Shown here piece after piece: positions 34,861 through 45,458 of a stretch of DNA of 64,000 nt. The stretch comes from Steromphala cineraria (lineage: Eukaryota; Mollusca; Gastropoda; Trochida; Trochidae): the NCBI GenBank assembly GCA_916613615.1, contig OU744726.1, forward strand, positions 62,450,987 through 62,514,986. The letters are read 5' to 3'. The stretch's first letter is position 1, and each line of letters opens with the position of its first letter. A program made the position numbers and the translations under genes. Under the pieces are notes generated by a model. The model did no database searches, had not been told where the DNA came from, and worked only from the letters and a program-made list of their open reading frames with translations.

Positions 34861-36296
34861 ACGGAGGCAACTCTTATAGATGCATAATCATATTTTAACC
34901 TATTGCCTAAAAATAATTTTCAACTATGCTGTTTAGTAAAGAAATCATTTAACAATATTCCGACACAAAAAATCAAATTTAATAATTTTCAAAATAACAT
35001 CTATAATGATAAAAATAACCATGGCTATAACGAACACACTGTCTGAAACAGCTTCATTATTTGTATATTTTGATTTCTTTATCTTCTTGCATGTTTTATA
35101 TATTACGATGCAAGTGACCAAGTGCATACCTGCACAAGTATTGTTGATTTTAAAACAATCATCACTGAAACTATACTTGTTCGGAAATGAGTTAAATATA
35201 TACATACCATGACCTTTATCAGATCTGTTGCATACCTTGTTTGCATTGTAAAATTGTTAAAGATATCCCGATATTTCAATAATGATGACTTCCTTTAGCG
35301 CAGGTTTACCATCATGATCATCAAATGCAAGTTACTAATGGATTTACATACAAACCTTGTATTGCAATCTCACTGTTGATTGTTTCTTATCTTATAACAC
35401 TTTCTTAACTCCTTTATTTTCCTAAGTTTTTGCAAAAAACTGAATATATCCAGCACCTCAATATTGACATAACTTATCGATGTGGGAATATTCTTTGATT
35501 TTCTATTTCAATTATGTTCCAAATTATGTTGCAAAATATCAAGAATTATATTCTACTTCTTCCACTCTAATTATGCATATCTAATGATTTGGTGTGATGA
35601 CATGATCAGACTCGGTACGTAGTTGAATCATTCAATCAATGTCTTGTTGTTAATATAACTAGCAGAGGGAATGAGCAAAATTCTTAAATAATAAATAAAC
35701 AATACACAGAATGCTCAAACATGATTGCGATTTTAATTCTAATTTTACAAAATGTAAATGGTATTCAAGAACAAATTATTTCTATCTATAGATTACCAAC
35801 ATGCTGCTCACTATATCTAATATTTATTGTAGTAGTGAAGCTCTGAGTAACATGACTAGCCGGGAAGATCTCAACAAAAGACACAGCGGACTAAGAACAA
35901 ACGACTAAGTGGGGATTTGAGCCCTTTGAAATCTTAGTTGCCTTTGTGTGTCTTCTTTATAAATGATTTGTAGTCTACGGTAGACAGTTGTTGTACCCTG
36001 GTTCCTTAAACACAAAAAGAAGTACTTGTTTACATTGTAACCTTCAAAGTGGTTTTTTACTCATACATACTACAGACCCTTCATGAAGAGATGTTACAAT
36101 GGTGTAACCAATATAGACTTTATATCAATATCGATATGATTTTCTTTACTTTTTGGGTTTTCACTACTACAGAAAGTATCTTATATAATATGTATAGTAT
36201 AACTTAGAAAATTAAACAGTTTGAAACAATTAAGGTTGCTTCAAGTAGACAGCAACACGCTTTTGCACGTTTCATATGTTCCAATTTTGCCAAATA
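34861..36296. other. Intergenic, no gene recognised
   Basis: AT-rich. Opposed 68- and 86-codon frames at 34945-35212 are low-complexity chance frames. Some phrases are shared with 33150-33310. Confidence 0.45.
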
Positions 36297-36520
36297 TATT
36301 GGGGACGTAGCTCAGTGGTAGAGTGTCGGGGTTCGATTCCGGTCGCGTCATACCATAAGACCTTTAAAGGTTGGAGTTGTTGCTATCTGGCTTGACACTC
36401 AGTATTGTAAAGGCAGAACAACAATTTAACTGGCGCTGCACCGTGGCTGTCTGGTGCCTTGGCACAAAGAAATTTCCAACAGGTACTTGTACTGAGGATA
36501 ATAAAGTGTTATTAGGTCTT
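36297..36520 (+). mobile_element. tRNA-derived SINE with deleted anticodon arm
   Basis: GGGGACGTAGCTCAGTGGTA (A-box) is followed after only a few bases by GGGGTTCGATTCCGG (B-box), so the anticodon stem-loop is missing and it cannot be a working tRNA. The body follows: GTTGTTGCTATCTGGCTTG, ACACTCAGTATTGTAAAGG, and CCGTGGCTGTCTGGTGCC. This is the usual look of a tRNA-headed SINE. Confidence 0.6.
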
Positions 36521-39459
36521 CAAGACTACGTCTGGAAGACCTATTGTTATTATCCGGATTTTTATTCTTATTATTTGTACCGATTTTTGTTAGTGCGATT
36601 CTGACCTTACCAATCGATCGATTTTCATGAAACTTTCAGGACTGATAGAGTATCACAAGAACTGGCTCTGCGAAGCTTTTGAATTTCGAATTTCAATTTG
36701 TGCTAGAGTTATCTCCCTTTGAAGTTGAAACTTCATACCTCAATTTCTCGAAAACTAAGAAAGATAATCGCATAAAACTTTCACCAAAATGTGGGCATCA
36801 ACATTCCCCATCATATAAGCACATAGCTGTTTTCGGCCGTAATAATAGATTTTTGGCTTTTTTCAAAAAACTGAAATTTTGGCGCAATTTCGCGATGTTG
36901 ACAGTGTTCGTCTTTGAAAACTATCTCCTCATTAACGACAAGACATAGAGCAGTGTTTGATAGCTCAAATGAAAGCTAAAAGAACTGCCAAGAGGGCTGT
37001 CGAGCTGATTTTTTTAATTTTGATCTAGAACGGGACTTATCTCCCCTTGAAAATGGAATTTTTTTTAAAGCAACATTTTTCATGATACGTTCAAAGGGAC
37101 ATTAATCTGTAAGGGAATGTCAAATAAGAAATCTGTTTGATGCATTCTGTTCTACAATGATTGTTGAACAAATTCACTACAGATTATTATTATGTAAAAG
37201 TTGATATTAAAGGAAATATGTGGACATAAAGAGACTTTTTGCATTTTTCGGCGATTTTAACATTTTTCGAGGGTTATTTTACTGTGAGAATTTTATCTTC
37301 AAAACTGTTACAGATAGAAATTTTATCATTGATGTTTTGTGAAGCAGATGTAATAATTAGACAGATAAACAATATCAACAAGTCATAATAATTTTTTTTC
37401 TGTCCATGACCTGTCCTTGAATATCGCGATTTTGGGAAAATCCTCATTTTTAGCACATTTCAAAGTTCCACAGTTTCTTTATTAAGAAAGATATCTTTAA
37501 ATTGATCGTATCTTCACATGCGCTATTCTAAGCTCAACTTTTGTTATGTTGTACTTTATCATAAAAATGTTGATAGTTAAGGAGCTAGAAGGACCAACAT
37601 GGAGTAGGGGTCTAAAAATCTTCAAATTTCAGTGTTTTCAATAAAGCTCCAAAATTCATTTTTCCATTACTATTTAAGTTATCAAAACAAAACATACATC
37701 TGTGTATGTGGATAAACAAGACCTCTTAGACAAAAAGTCATGTGAAGGTCAAACACTGTGTGAAGGTCAAAGAGGAATCTTGAAGACCTAAGTATTGACG
37801 CGTCAATCCTAGTTATTATTATTATTATCATTTTATTATTTTTATTATTTAATTGCCAAATAACTTTATAACCAGCCTTTGGAGGGTCATTACTCAACGA
37901 TAATCCGTAGTATAAAGATAATAATTATCATGTAAAACTTATTTGCGGTCATTTTAGTGTGAACACCTTTGATCAAGTGTTTTCTCAGGAATGTTTGGTA
38001 CGTTATCTAAAGAGTCATTTAATGATTTGAAATACTTTCAAAATTGTTTTGCCTTCTAACAGTTCTTATTTACCTGATTTACCCCTATGTCCCCAATCTT
38101 TTCCTATCATATCACGCAAAAGAATTTTACTGGATTATCTACTTACCAATTTTCTTTGTGTACTACTAATTTTTTTAAATGTTATAATAAGCTCTACCGA
38201 AAAGTTGTCTTCTTGGAATAAAGAAGTTGGAATCAATAAATAAGTTACCTTTGTCGCCATGATATTGAAATGCTTTGTAATTTCACTATCATTAATCATC
38301 AACATTTTGCTATTTGTAGTAAAGAACATGATAAAACCTTCACAAATTTTCATTCAAATATTGAGTAGTAGCTAGTAATATTACAAGACTGACTTGGAAC
38401 ACAGAATTGAGTGTCAATTGGATCTATAAAATAATTAGTGGGTCTGCAATCAGTATTCACCTTCCATTCTCATGTCATTCTAAGGGAATGCTCATAGCTT
38501 CTTGGTAAACATTTGCCTTGCAATACAAGATTTGCAGTCTGCTGTTTATCCCATTTGAGATCACAATTATCATAACAAAGGTGAATGTCTATTCACATGC
38601 TGCTCAGCAATTCTATAGAGAACCTTTCTACCTTAAAGAGGATATCGTATACCATTGTCATCATTGCCAACATCTTTTCACCGTTTATAATCATTATAGG
38701 TAGGTTTCTTTAATGTACAACCTCTAAGTCGGTTAAAGTGATTGAGTGAGCGAGTTGAGATTGCGCTGGGTGAGCAATACTTTATTCGGTCAACTGAATA
38801 CGAGCTATAGGAGTCTAAGAATTTAGAAATGTATCAACCTTTGAAATGTAACTTTCTGTGAGACCAATGTAATTCCTACATAACGAGTTTTGATAATCTT
38901 GTTGATAGACTTTGTAATATAACATATTGAAAACAGTATCATATTCCTGTTAATTCTCTCTTATAAACTTACTGAAATGATTTGACATTCCATAAGATGA
39001 CTGGATCAATCTTAACACGGACTGATATCTTAATACTCTGGAAAAAACGAGTTAGACAACCAGTGATGGAAATGTAACATTCTATTGGTCTAGTTAACCC
39101 TTTCATAAGGCATTAAAGGATTATTTGTTGATAAAGTTGACAATATATTATTTTGAAAACTGTATTATGTTATGTTGCAATGGCTATTAACAGAATATTA
39201 TGTCAATTATATTAAATGTTAAATCGGGACATCTAAGAAAGTGGGCAATTACAGCTGAATTTCACTAGATTGATTCACTACAAGGGACACTCACTTAAAT
39301 CATGTTTTCAATTTTACCTCACCATAAAACAAACAATTTAAATGTTGTTGATATAAAGTTGAGATTATATTCATGACTTTCCCTACTAATTGGGTATTAC
39401 AGGGATATCGCTACAAACGTATTTTTTTAGAGCTAGATTGGTTGAGATTACATAAGAAG
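36521..39459. other. Intergenic, no gene; small MITE scrap
   Basis: 36600-37480 contains phrases such as GAGTTATCTCCCTTTGAAGT and 'TCATGAAACTTTCAGG' typical of repeat-derived DNA. 37930-37990 (GCGGTCATTTTAGTGTGAAC ACC) is a fragment of the TTAA MITE family. Open frames of 60-89 codons show no domain. Confidence 0.4.
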
Positions 39460-40300
39460 ATCATATAATCAATTCAAGTGAATCAATAGGCAGTGAAAAT
39501 ACTAACATTTTCAAAGCCAGACTGAACGTTAGGGATCTTGTAGGGAACTTCCGTAAGAGGTTTATGTAAAATGGTGACTGCAGTAATGTTTGTATAAACA
39601 TATAATCTCCTTGATGATGACTTTTAACTCTTGCATTACCCCGGCAAATACTTACATTCTCAGAGCCAAACCTTTGAGAACTTCGGGAGAGGTGTAATTG
39701 AAATAGGGACTGCAGTTGATGTTTGTATAGATAGATAATCTCCTTGATGATGACCTTTAACTCATACAATAACAGACAAGGTAAACTGTAACGTTATTGG
39801 TCTCTACACAATTGTATTTCTGCTTAGTTTGATTCATAAGAAGTGAGCTGGTTATATCAATATACAGGCTAGATAGTTGTCTATTCAATCACAATATATC
39901 TCTTTGTTGAACACTCACATAGATATGACAGTCTTCTCGGTGAGTTAAAGAGCTTTGGATCTCATGGACGCTCGTGATTTATTCAGCTCCCAGTTTGTGA
40001 AAGTCAAATTAAGATTTTAACACTAAACTTTGAAAGAGCTTTTAATGGTGTTTTAACGTTATACGTTCTCATGTGAGCTGAGAGGGAGAAATCGTTCTTT
40101 TGAAAATGAACAACAGCTGGTGGTGAAGCGGTACAGATTGTAAATACCATTACCACACCAACAGTATTTCTATAGAGGACGGGACTACAGAATACAAACT
40201 TGAATGTGTAACAAGAAGTCTCAGTTTATGGTTAGATATTTTGTACATTCTGGGTCCTATACTTTCCTTTAACATACCAAATATATATTTCCAATCATGA
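39460..40300 (-). promoter_or_regulatory. Cassette copy 4, with two nested exon-end copies
   Basis: The left end has GATCATATAATCAATTCAAG and a degraded donor AATGTTAGTATTTTC (about 39495-39510). A second, intact donor GAGAAT|GTAAGTATT lies at 39656/39655. Upstream elements follow twice: AAAGGTCATCATC-like (39611-39630 as AAAAGTC; 39745-39762 intact). A perfect kappa-B-type decamer GGGAACTTCC is at 39543-39552. The block then aligns to copies 2 and 3 through about 40300. Confidence 0.45.
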
Positions 40301-40328
40301 ATATTATGTGTATGCTTTGGTCAAGTCT

Positions 40329-40716
40329 CCTCTGATTCAGACATGATATGGTCCATTTTATTGTACCTCACTATTTTGAGATGTGTCATGTCATGTTAAA
40401 GTCTCCTCTGATTCAGACCTGATTTAGTCCATTATATTGTACCTCACTATTTTGAGATGTGTCATGTTATGTTAAAGTCTCCTCTGATTCAGACCTGATT
40501 TAGTCCATTATATTGTACCGCACTACTTTGAGATGTCTCATGTTATGTTAAAGGCTCATTTGATTCAGAACTGATTTTGTTCATTTTATTGTACCGCACT
40601 ATTTTGAGATGTCTCATGTTATGTTAAAGTCTCATCTGATTCAGAACTGATTTAGTCCATTATATTGTACCGCACTATTTTGAGATGTCTCATGTTATGT
40701 TAAAGTCTCAACTGAT
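40329..40716 (+). repeat. 77-bp minisatellite, about 5 units
   Basis: Units of 77 bp contain AAGTCTCCTCTGATTCAGAC, CTGATTTAGTCCATTATATT, GTACCGCACTATTTTGAGAT and GTCTCATGTTATG. It begins and ends inside the cassette block, and copies 2 and 3 of that block lack it. Confidence 0.85.
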
Positions 40717-41924
40717 TCCTTGAGTTGTACTTAACTATTGCATCATAACTCACAAATGATTTTTTACAGATTTACAAAATATGCATCATGTAGGAAATTA
40801 CCATTTCAGGCACAATCTATAACTGATATAGATAACATCGTTCCAGACAATAAAGTGTTAACTTTGATGGTTTTGTATATATGAATAAACAACTTAATGT
40901 AATTAGTTTAGAATAGTTTATAAAGTCCTTATTTAAATGAACAAGGGAATCTAAGGGAACACGGAGAGTCTTACTGAATTGTTCAATGATTCATCCATGG
41001 TTACAAAACATCAACATGAAACATGTGACATGGTACGATTTAAGGAATGAAGCACACCTCTTTCTTTAATATCAATAATCACAGATGAAAGAAAATTTGA
41101 AGAATAGAAACATTAACAAGTCATAAAGCTTTGCAAAAGATCGATATGAACTACTCGAGATTCAATATTGCACGTATACAAGACCAAAAATAACCAATGC
41201 TATCGGCCATTCAATTACAGAGTTAAACTGTTATACAATCCGATGAAGATGCGAATTTACATAGTTATTTTATATTATTTAAGGTACTTAGACACATCAA
41301 TATTCCGTAAATATAAATAATGCACAAATAATGCTTATGATCACATCATTTAATATTTCTAACGATTCCCATTTAGGTAATCCGGCATATGAATTATGTA
41401 GAACATTTTTGTGTATTCAAATTATAATGTTGATGTTAAAGCCAAGAAGTATGTAATTCAACGCTGAATTGGATCCGCAAGAAATAGGGTATTGTTGTTA
41501 AGAAACTGCTGGCCATATAGAGGTATAGATATTGGTTAAGTTGCAGTCATCGTACTCGGTATAACACTAAGATTTGAAAGAACTTTTGTAGTTTATTGTG
41601 TACCAACTGTGTATGTTATTCGCATTGTTATTTGAGCTGGGAGAGAGTGTTCGCTCTTAAAGAAGGCAATACAAGTTAGAGGTCTTCCAAAGGGTACATT
41701 CCAATACCACACCAACCATATTTCAAAAGAGGACGGGAATACAGAATACAAACATGAATGTGTAAGAAGAAGTCTCAGTGTTGGGTTTAGCATTTTGTCA
41801 CTTCATATACATGTACCTTCCTTTCACCATGTAAGCAGTGAAATAGAGGTTGACAATTTTAAATTTTGAGTTGTCACATTTAAGCTCAGTTAGGTTACGA
41901 CCCTATTGTAATTGTTTTGCTTTA
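40717..41924. repeat. Further degraded copies of blocks M and cassette tail
   Basis: 40975-41070 matches block M. 41550-41840 matches the right part of the cassette (ACTAAGATTTGAAAGAAC, CAATACCACACCAACCATAT, AGAGGACGGGAATACAGAAT). No coding region. Confidence 0.5.
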
Positions 41925-42300
41925 TAGAGGATGTTATATGAGTGTCCATGACATACTGTATTTACGACACGAGTGCCTAAATATTAGTATTTCCCGAGCG
42001 GGTGCGAGGGATTTTCTGATATTTAGGCACGAGTTTCATAAATATAGTATCCCATGGGCTCGAATATAATATTCTGTTTCTTACTGTTGTCCCAAAAATT
42101 AAAGAAAATATTCAAAACCTACTTCTCAGTATAGGCGGACAAGCTGCCGCCGATCTGTATAGATTGTGACGCCATAAGTGAACCGTGACGTCAAAGCACT
42201 GTTTTAAGCATGACATCACAATGAAAAAGTGAAAAATCACCCTAGGGCAACATATGAAAAACATGAATCGCGGTATGACTACCCTCGTAGTGAATAAAGT
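41925..42300 (+). repeat. Hairpin-bearing dispersed repeat, copy 2
   Basis: Second copy of 2743-3130. Hairpin arms are at about 41960-42050 (CGACACGAGTGCCTAAATAT; ATATTTAGGCACGAGTTTC). One TGACGTCA remains (about 42187); others are mutated (GTGACGCCA, ATGACATCA). Confidence 0.6.
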
Positions 42301-42528
42301 TCATTAATGTACCTTTTTCATGAAATAATGCTTAAATATAAATTATAAACCTAACGATAAACATTACAGCTGAGATAAGACTTCCGGTTGCGCATGGTGG
42401 AGTGCTGACGTGTTTTGCTGGCTCCCGTTTCCCTCATGGAAAATCTAAGTAATCTTTAATGAAAATTAATTCCTTATGACACGAACTTACTAAAAGTGTT
42501 TCATAGAATACCTAGTTATTAGACATGT

Positions 42529-43225
42529 TTGAACAGTTTGACTGCATATTTCCACAACTTTGAGTGTCAGTCATTCACTATGGCTGAGACGCAACGTGTT
42601 ACGCGTACCATGGCAGCCCAGCCTGCTAATATTGACGAACTAATCCTTACTTCCGAAAAGAGGCTCGAGGAACTAATAAACTCATCTAAATTTGAGTTAC
42701 AAAATTCAATTGACTCTTTGAAAGGTGACTTTCAGGACTTACCAAACAAAGTGGGATCCATAGAAATCAGCATTGCTAATCACGACTCTGAGATAACTAG
42801 ACTGAGGAGTAAACTCTCCGATGAACGCGAGAAACGTATCCTGCTGGAGCGACAATTCATCCTGAAGGATATTCAAAACAGGAAACCAAACCTGTTATTC
42901 TACGGCATTCCGGAACATCCTAAGGAAAATACAGAAAGAACTCTATGTGAGTTTTTTTTATCACCAAACTTATATTTTCGGAGCTACAGGCATATGACAC
43001 CTCTTTAAGATCGTCCACAGGCTCCCTGTTTCGGAGTACCAAAAGAAGAACAATCCCAAGGCCGTCAGGAGTACCATAGCCTGTTTCTCTCACATGGCTG
43101 ATCGAGAGGCTGTATAGGACGCCAGTAAACTACTTAGAAACTCAGGTATGAGCATCCAGACGGATCTCCCTCCCCTCCTGAAGAAGAGACGGGCAATTTT
43201 AAGTCTGAGTTCTTAAGTCAGGGTT
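42529..43225 (+). pseudogene. LINE ORF1-like relic (coiled coil + RRM-like region)
   Basis: The open frame from 42529 (159 codons) has a helical heptad-like region (about residues 35-115). It is followed by NRKPNLLFYGIPEHPKENTE, the hallmark of the RNA-binding region of L1-type ORF1 proteins. After the stop the homology goes on in other frames: HRLPVSE near 43010, then SHMADREAV with a stop, and LRNSGMSIQTDLPPLLKKRR (about 43136-43195). It is interrupted by a frameshift and stop and is probably inactive. It lies opposite to and is unrelated by position to the ORF2 fragment at 43537-44458. Confidence 0.65.
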
Positions 43226-43536
43226 CTTTTAAGTATGGTGCTTGTGATAATAAGAGAACTGTTTGTTGATATTTGTATTAGAAACTAAACTAAACTAAGT
43301 TATGCATCCTAAAATAATACCTGTTCCCGTTTTCATTGATTTAAACATATTTATTTACGATGAAAGGATTGGGTACAAGTTATCCAACTTAGTGAAACCC
43401 TCTCCTATGTACAGTGCTGACATGAAATGTTGAAAATCAATATATGTACAATGATATATACAAAGAAAACAGAGGAAGAAATATATAGAATACATATACA
43501 TGTATAGAAAAGTAAGGGGAAAAGTAAGATTTTCTT
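43226..43536. other. Spacer between two LINE fragments
   Basis: AT-rich; presumably the 3' ends of both fragments. No clear poly(A) or target duplication was located. Confidence 0.35.
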
Positions 43537-44458
43537 TCAGTCATCAAATGTTTTTGACTTGGAAATATACATGTGAACTTCTTTAAAAATACTAAAGTTG
43601 TCATTGTAGGTTAGATCTGCGCTGTCATATAATATTAAATCTAAATCAACTAGTACTCTGTTAAAACATATTCTTTCGATATTTCGAAGCATTACATGTC
43701 TTAAATCTGAATATAATATACATTCCATAAAATAATGTTTGGAATTTTCAAAAGATAACTTACATTTACACATTGGAGTATCTTCTAGGCTAATTTGGAA
43801 TAAATCGCTCTTTAATTTGCTGTTGGAGTATCTCAATTGGGTATGAATTACGTTTAGTCTTCGTTTACCAAAAGAAAAATAAGGTGGTGCTTTGGTCTTC
43901 TTTGGGCATATATGCGACTGGAAAGTAGTTAGAGTGCCACATTCTCTGATTTGATTAGGGAGATTATTCCAAAGTCGGGATGTTGATGGAAGAAATGATT
44001 GACTGTAAAGCTTTGTATGAGAAAAAGACAAGGAGAGATCAGGGACATTTCTAAGATCATAATTTGTCCTTGATGAAACTGATTGAGGCAAAAGGTCACA
44101 TTACGATTATATATTGTATAAAATAGGGATAATTCTCGATACTCTCGTCGTTCTTTTTAAGGTTGCCATGCTGTTTCAAATGTCAATGAATCACGAGCAG
44201 CATATTTAGGGAGGCCAGTAACTATCCTGGCAGCTTCGAACGGTACCTTTTCAATTTTATCTGCTAAATCTGATGAGCAACCGTCCCACAGTTCACAAGC
44301 ACATTCAAGATGTGGTCTTATGAAAACAACGTAGATATTGTTCAAAGTATCTCTATTTAACATGAATTTCAATTTTCTCATCGAAGAAACCATCAATGAG
44401 GTTGTTTTCACAATGTTGTTAATATGAGTGTTCCATTTACAATCAGACGAGAATGTTA
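43537..44458 (-). pseudogene. Non-LTR retrotransposon ORF2 C-terminal relic
   Basis: The rightmost piece (44458-44157) encodes CKWNTHINNIVKTTSLMVSS, then LRKLKF-like and LNNIYVVFIRPHLECACELW: the thumb and post-RT region of jockey/CR1-type reverse transcriptases. After a frame change (about 44155-44095), 44091-43537 encodes the usual C-terminal tail. That tail holds NYDLRN, SFLPSTSRLWNNLP, SFGKRRLNVIHTQLR and C-C-H-C (CKCKLSFENSKHYFMEC). The element is 5'-truncated with no palm domain, so it is dead. Confidence 0.8.
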
Positions 44459-45104
44459 TACGTTTTCATTAAACGCCTTACAAATTATGTCGTTTTAAAA
44501 TCTCTTTGGCTAGCGGAGATAGGATAGTAAAAACTGGCTTGTGAGTCTAGCGTCCTACAATAAATTTGCAAAACAAAACAAAATCAATCAAAGGTAATTG
44601 TTTTGTATTTGTAATCTTACCACGTTTTGACACACATTGAGCTTGACAACGACACAGACAGTTGTATCAAAACGTCAACTAACATGAATAAAGAAGTTGT
44701 CATCCATCAATTCTTCATTGTCATTCCAACTTCTAAAATGCCTTTAAAAAAATATTGTTTGTTTACATAACAATTTATTTTCATTATATTTCTAAGTTTC
44801 ATAATTCTTTTTCCGGACTTACCGGACCCCTAGTGTAATTGAACAGTCACAAATACAATACTTTCATATTCTGAAGAATGACATTGCGAGTACATGTACT
44901 TCGTCAAAGCTCATGTGCTGTCGCAACCAACCAACTACAGGATTAAGTTTTAACCTCTCTACCTGTAGACATAGGCTTATGAAGAAACATACAATTGAAC
45001 AGGATATTAATAGGATAATAATAATAAATAGGATATCTGAAGTCAACAAAATACAAATTATTGCAATAATAAATTAAACATTCTGTCATCAATTGATTCA
45101 TCTC
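44459..45104. other. Intergenic; possible Penelope-like end
   Basis: CATGAATAAAGAAGTTGTCA followed by TCCATC (44683-44708) resembles the terminal phrase at 13575-14135. Nothing else recognised. Confidence 0.35.
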
Positions 45105-45388
45105 CTAGAGTTATCTGGGGCTAGCCCGAAATGACACCATCTTAGTTTCATCGAAATTATTTAGAAAATGTTGAATTTGAGGTAGAGTCATTTGAGCCTG
45201 GATAGAGTCATTTGAGACTGGGCGTTTCTCTGGGCCCAAATGACTCTAGAGTTATTTGAGACTAGGCCCAGAGCACTTTAGAGTTATTTCGGGCTAGGCT
45301 CAGATGACTCTAGTATTATCTGAGGCCAGCCTGAAATAACTCCAAAAAAAAAGTCATCTTTTGCTAGAGTTATTTGAGGCTGATACAC
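45105..45388. repeat. Imperfect short inverted/tandem repeats
   Basis: About ten variants of TAGAGTTATTTGAGGCTAG or its complement (CTAGCCCGAAATGAC, GGCCCAAATGACTCTAG) are packed head-to-tail and head-to-head. It lies directly downstream of the TRIM-B stop (45459), so it would be in or near its 3' UTR. Confidence 0.6.
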
Positions 45389-45458
45389 CGGATTTTCCCT
45401 ACGCTAACTTGGAAAAGGGTGTATATCTGAATTTCAGCAGCATAGTTTATGATCATGT

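Noticed and set aside
36679..36948. 89-codon plus-strand frame
   Set aside because: Lies in repeat-like DNA with no known domain; composition matches neighbouring non-coding sequence.
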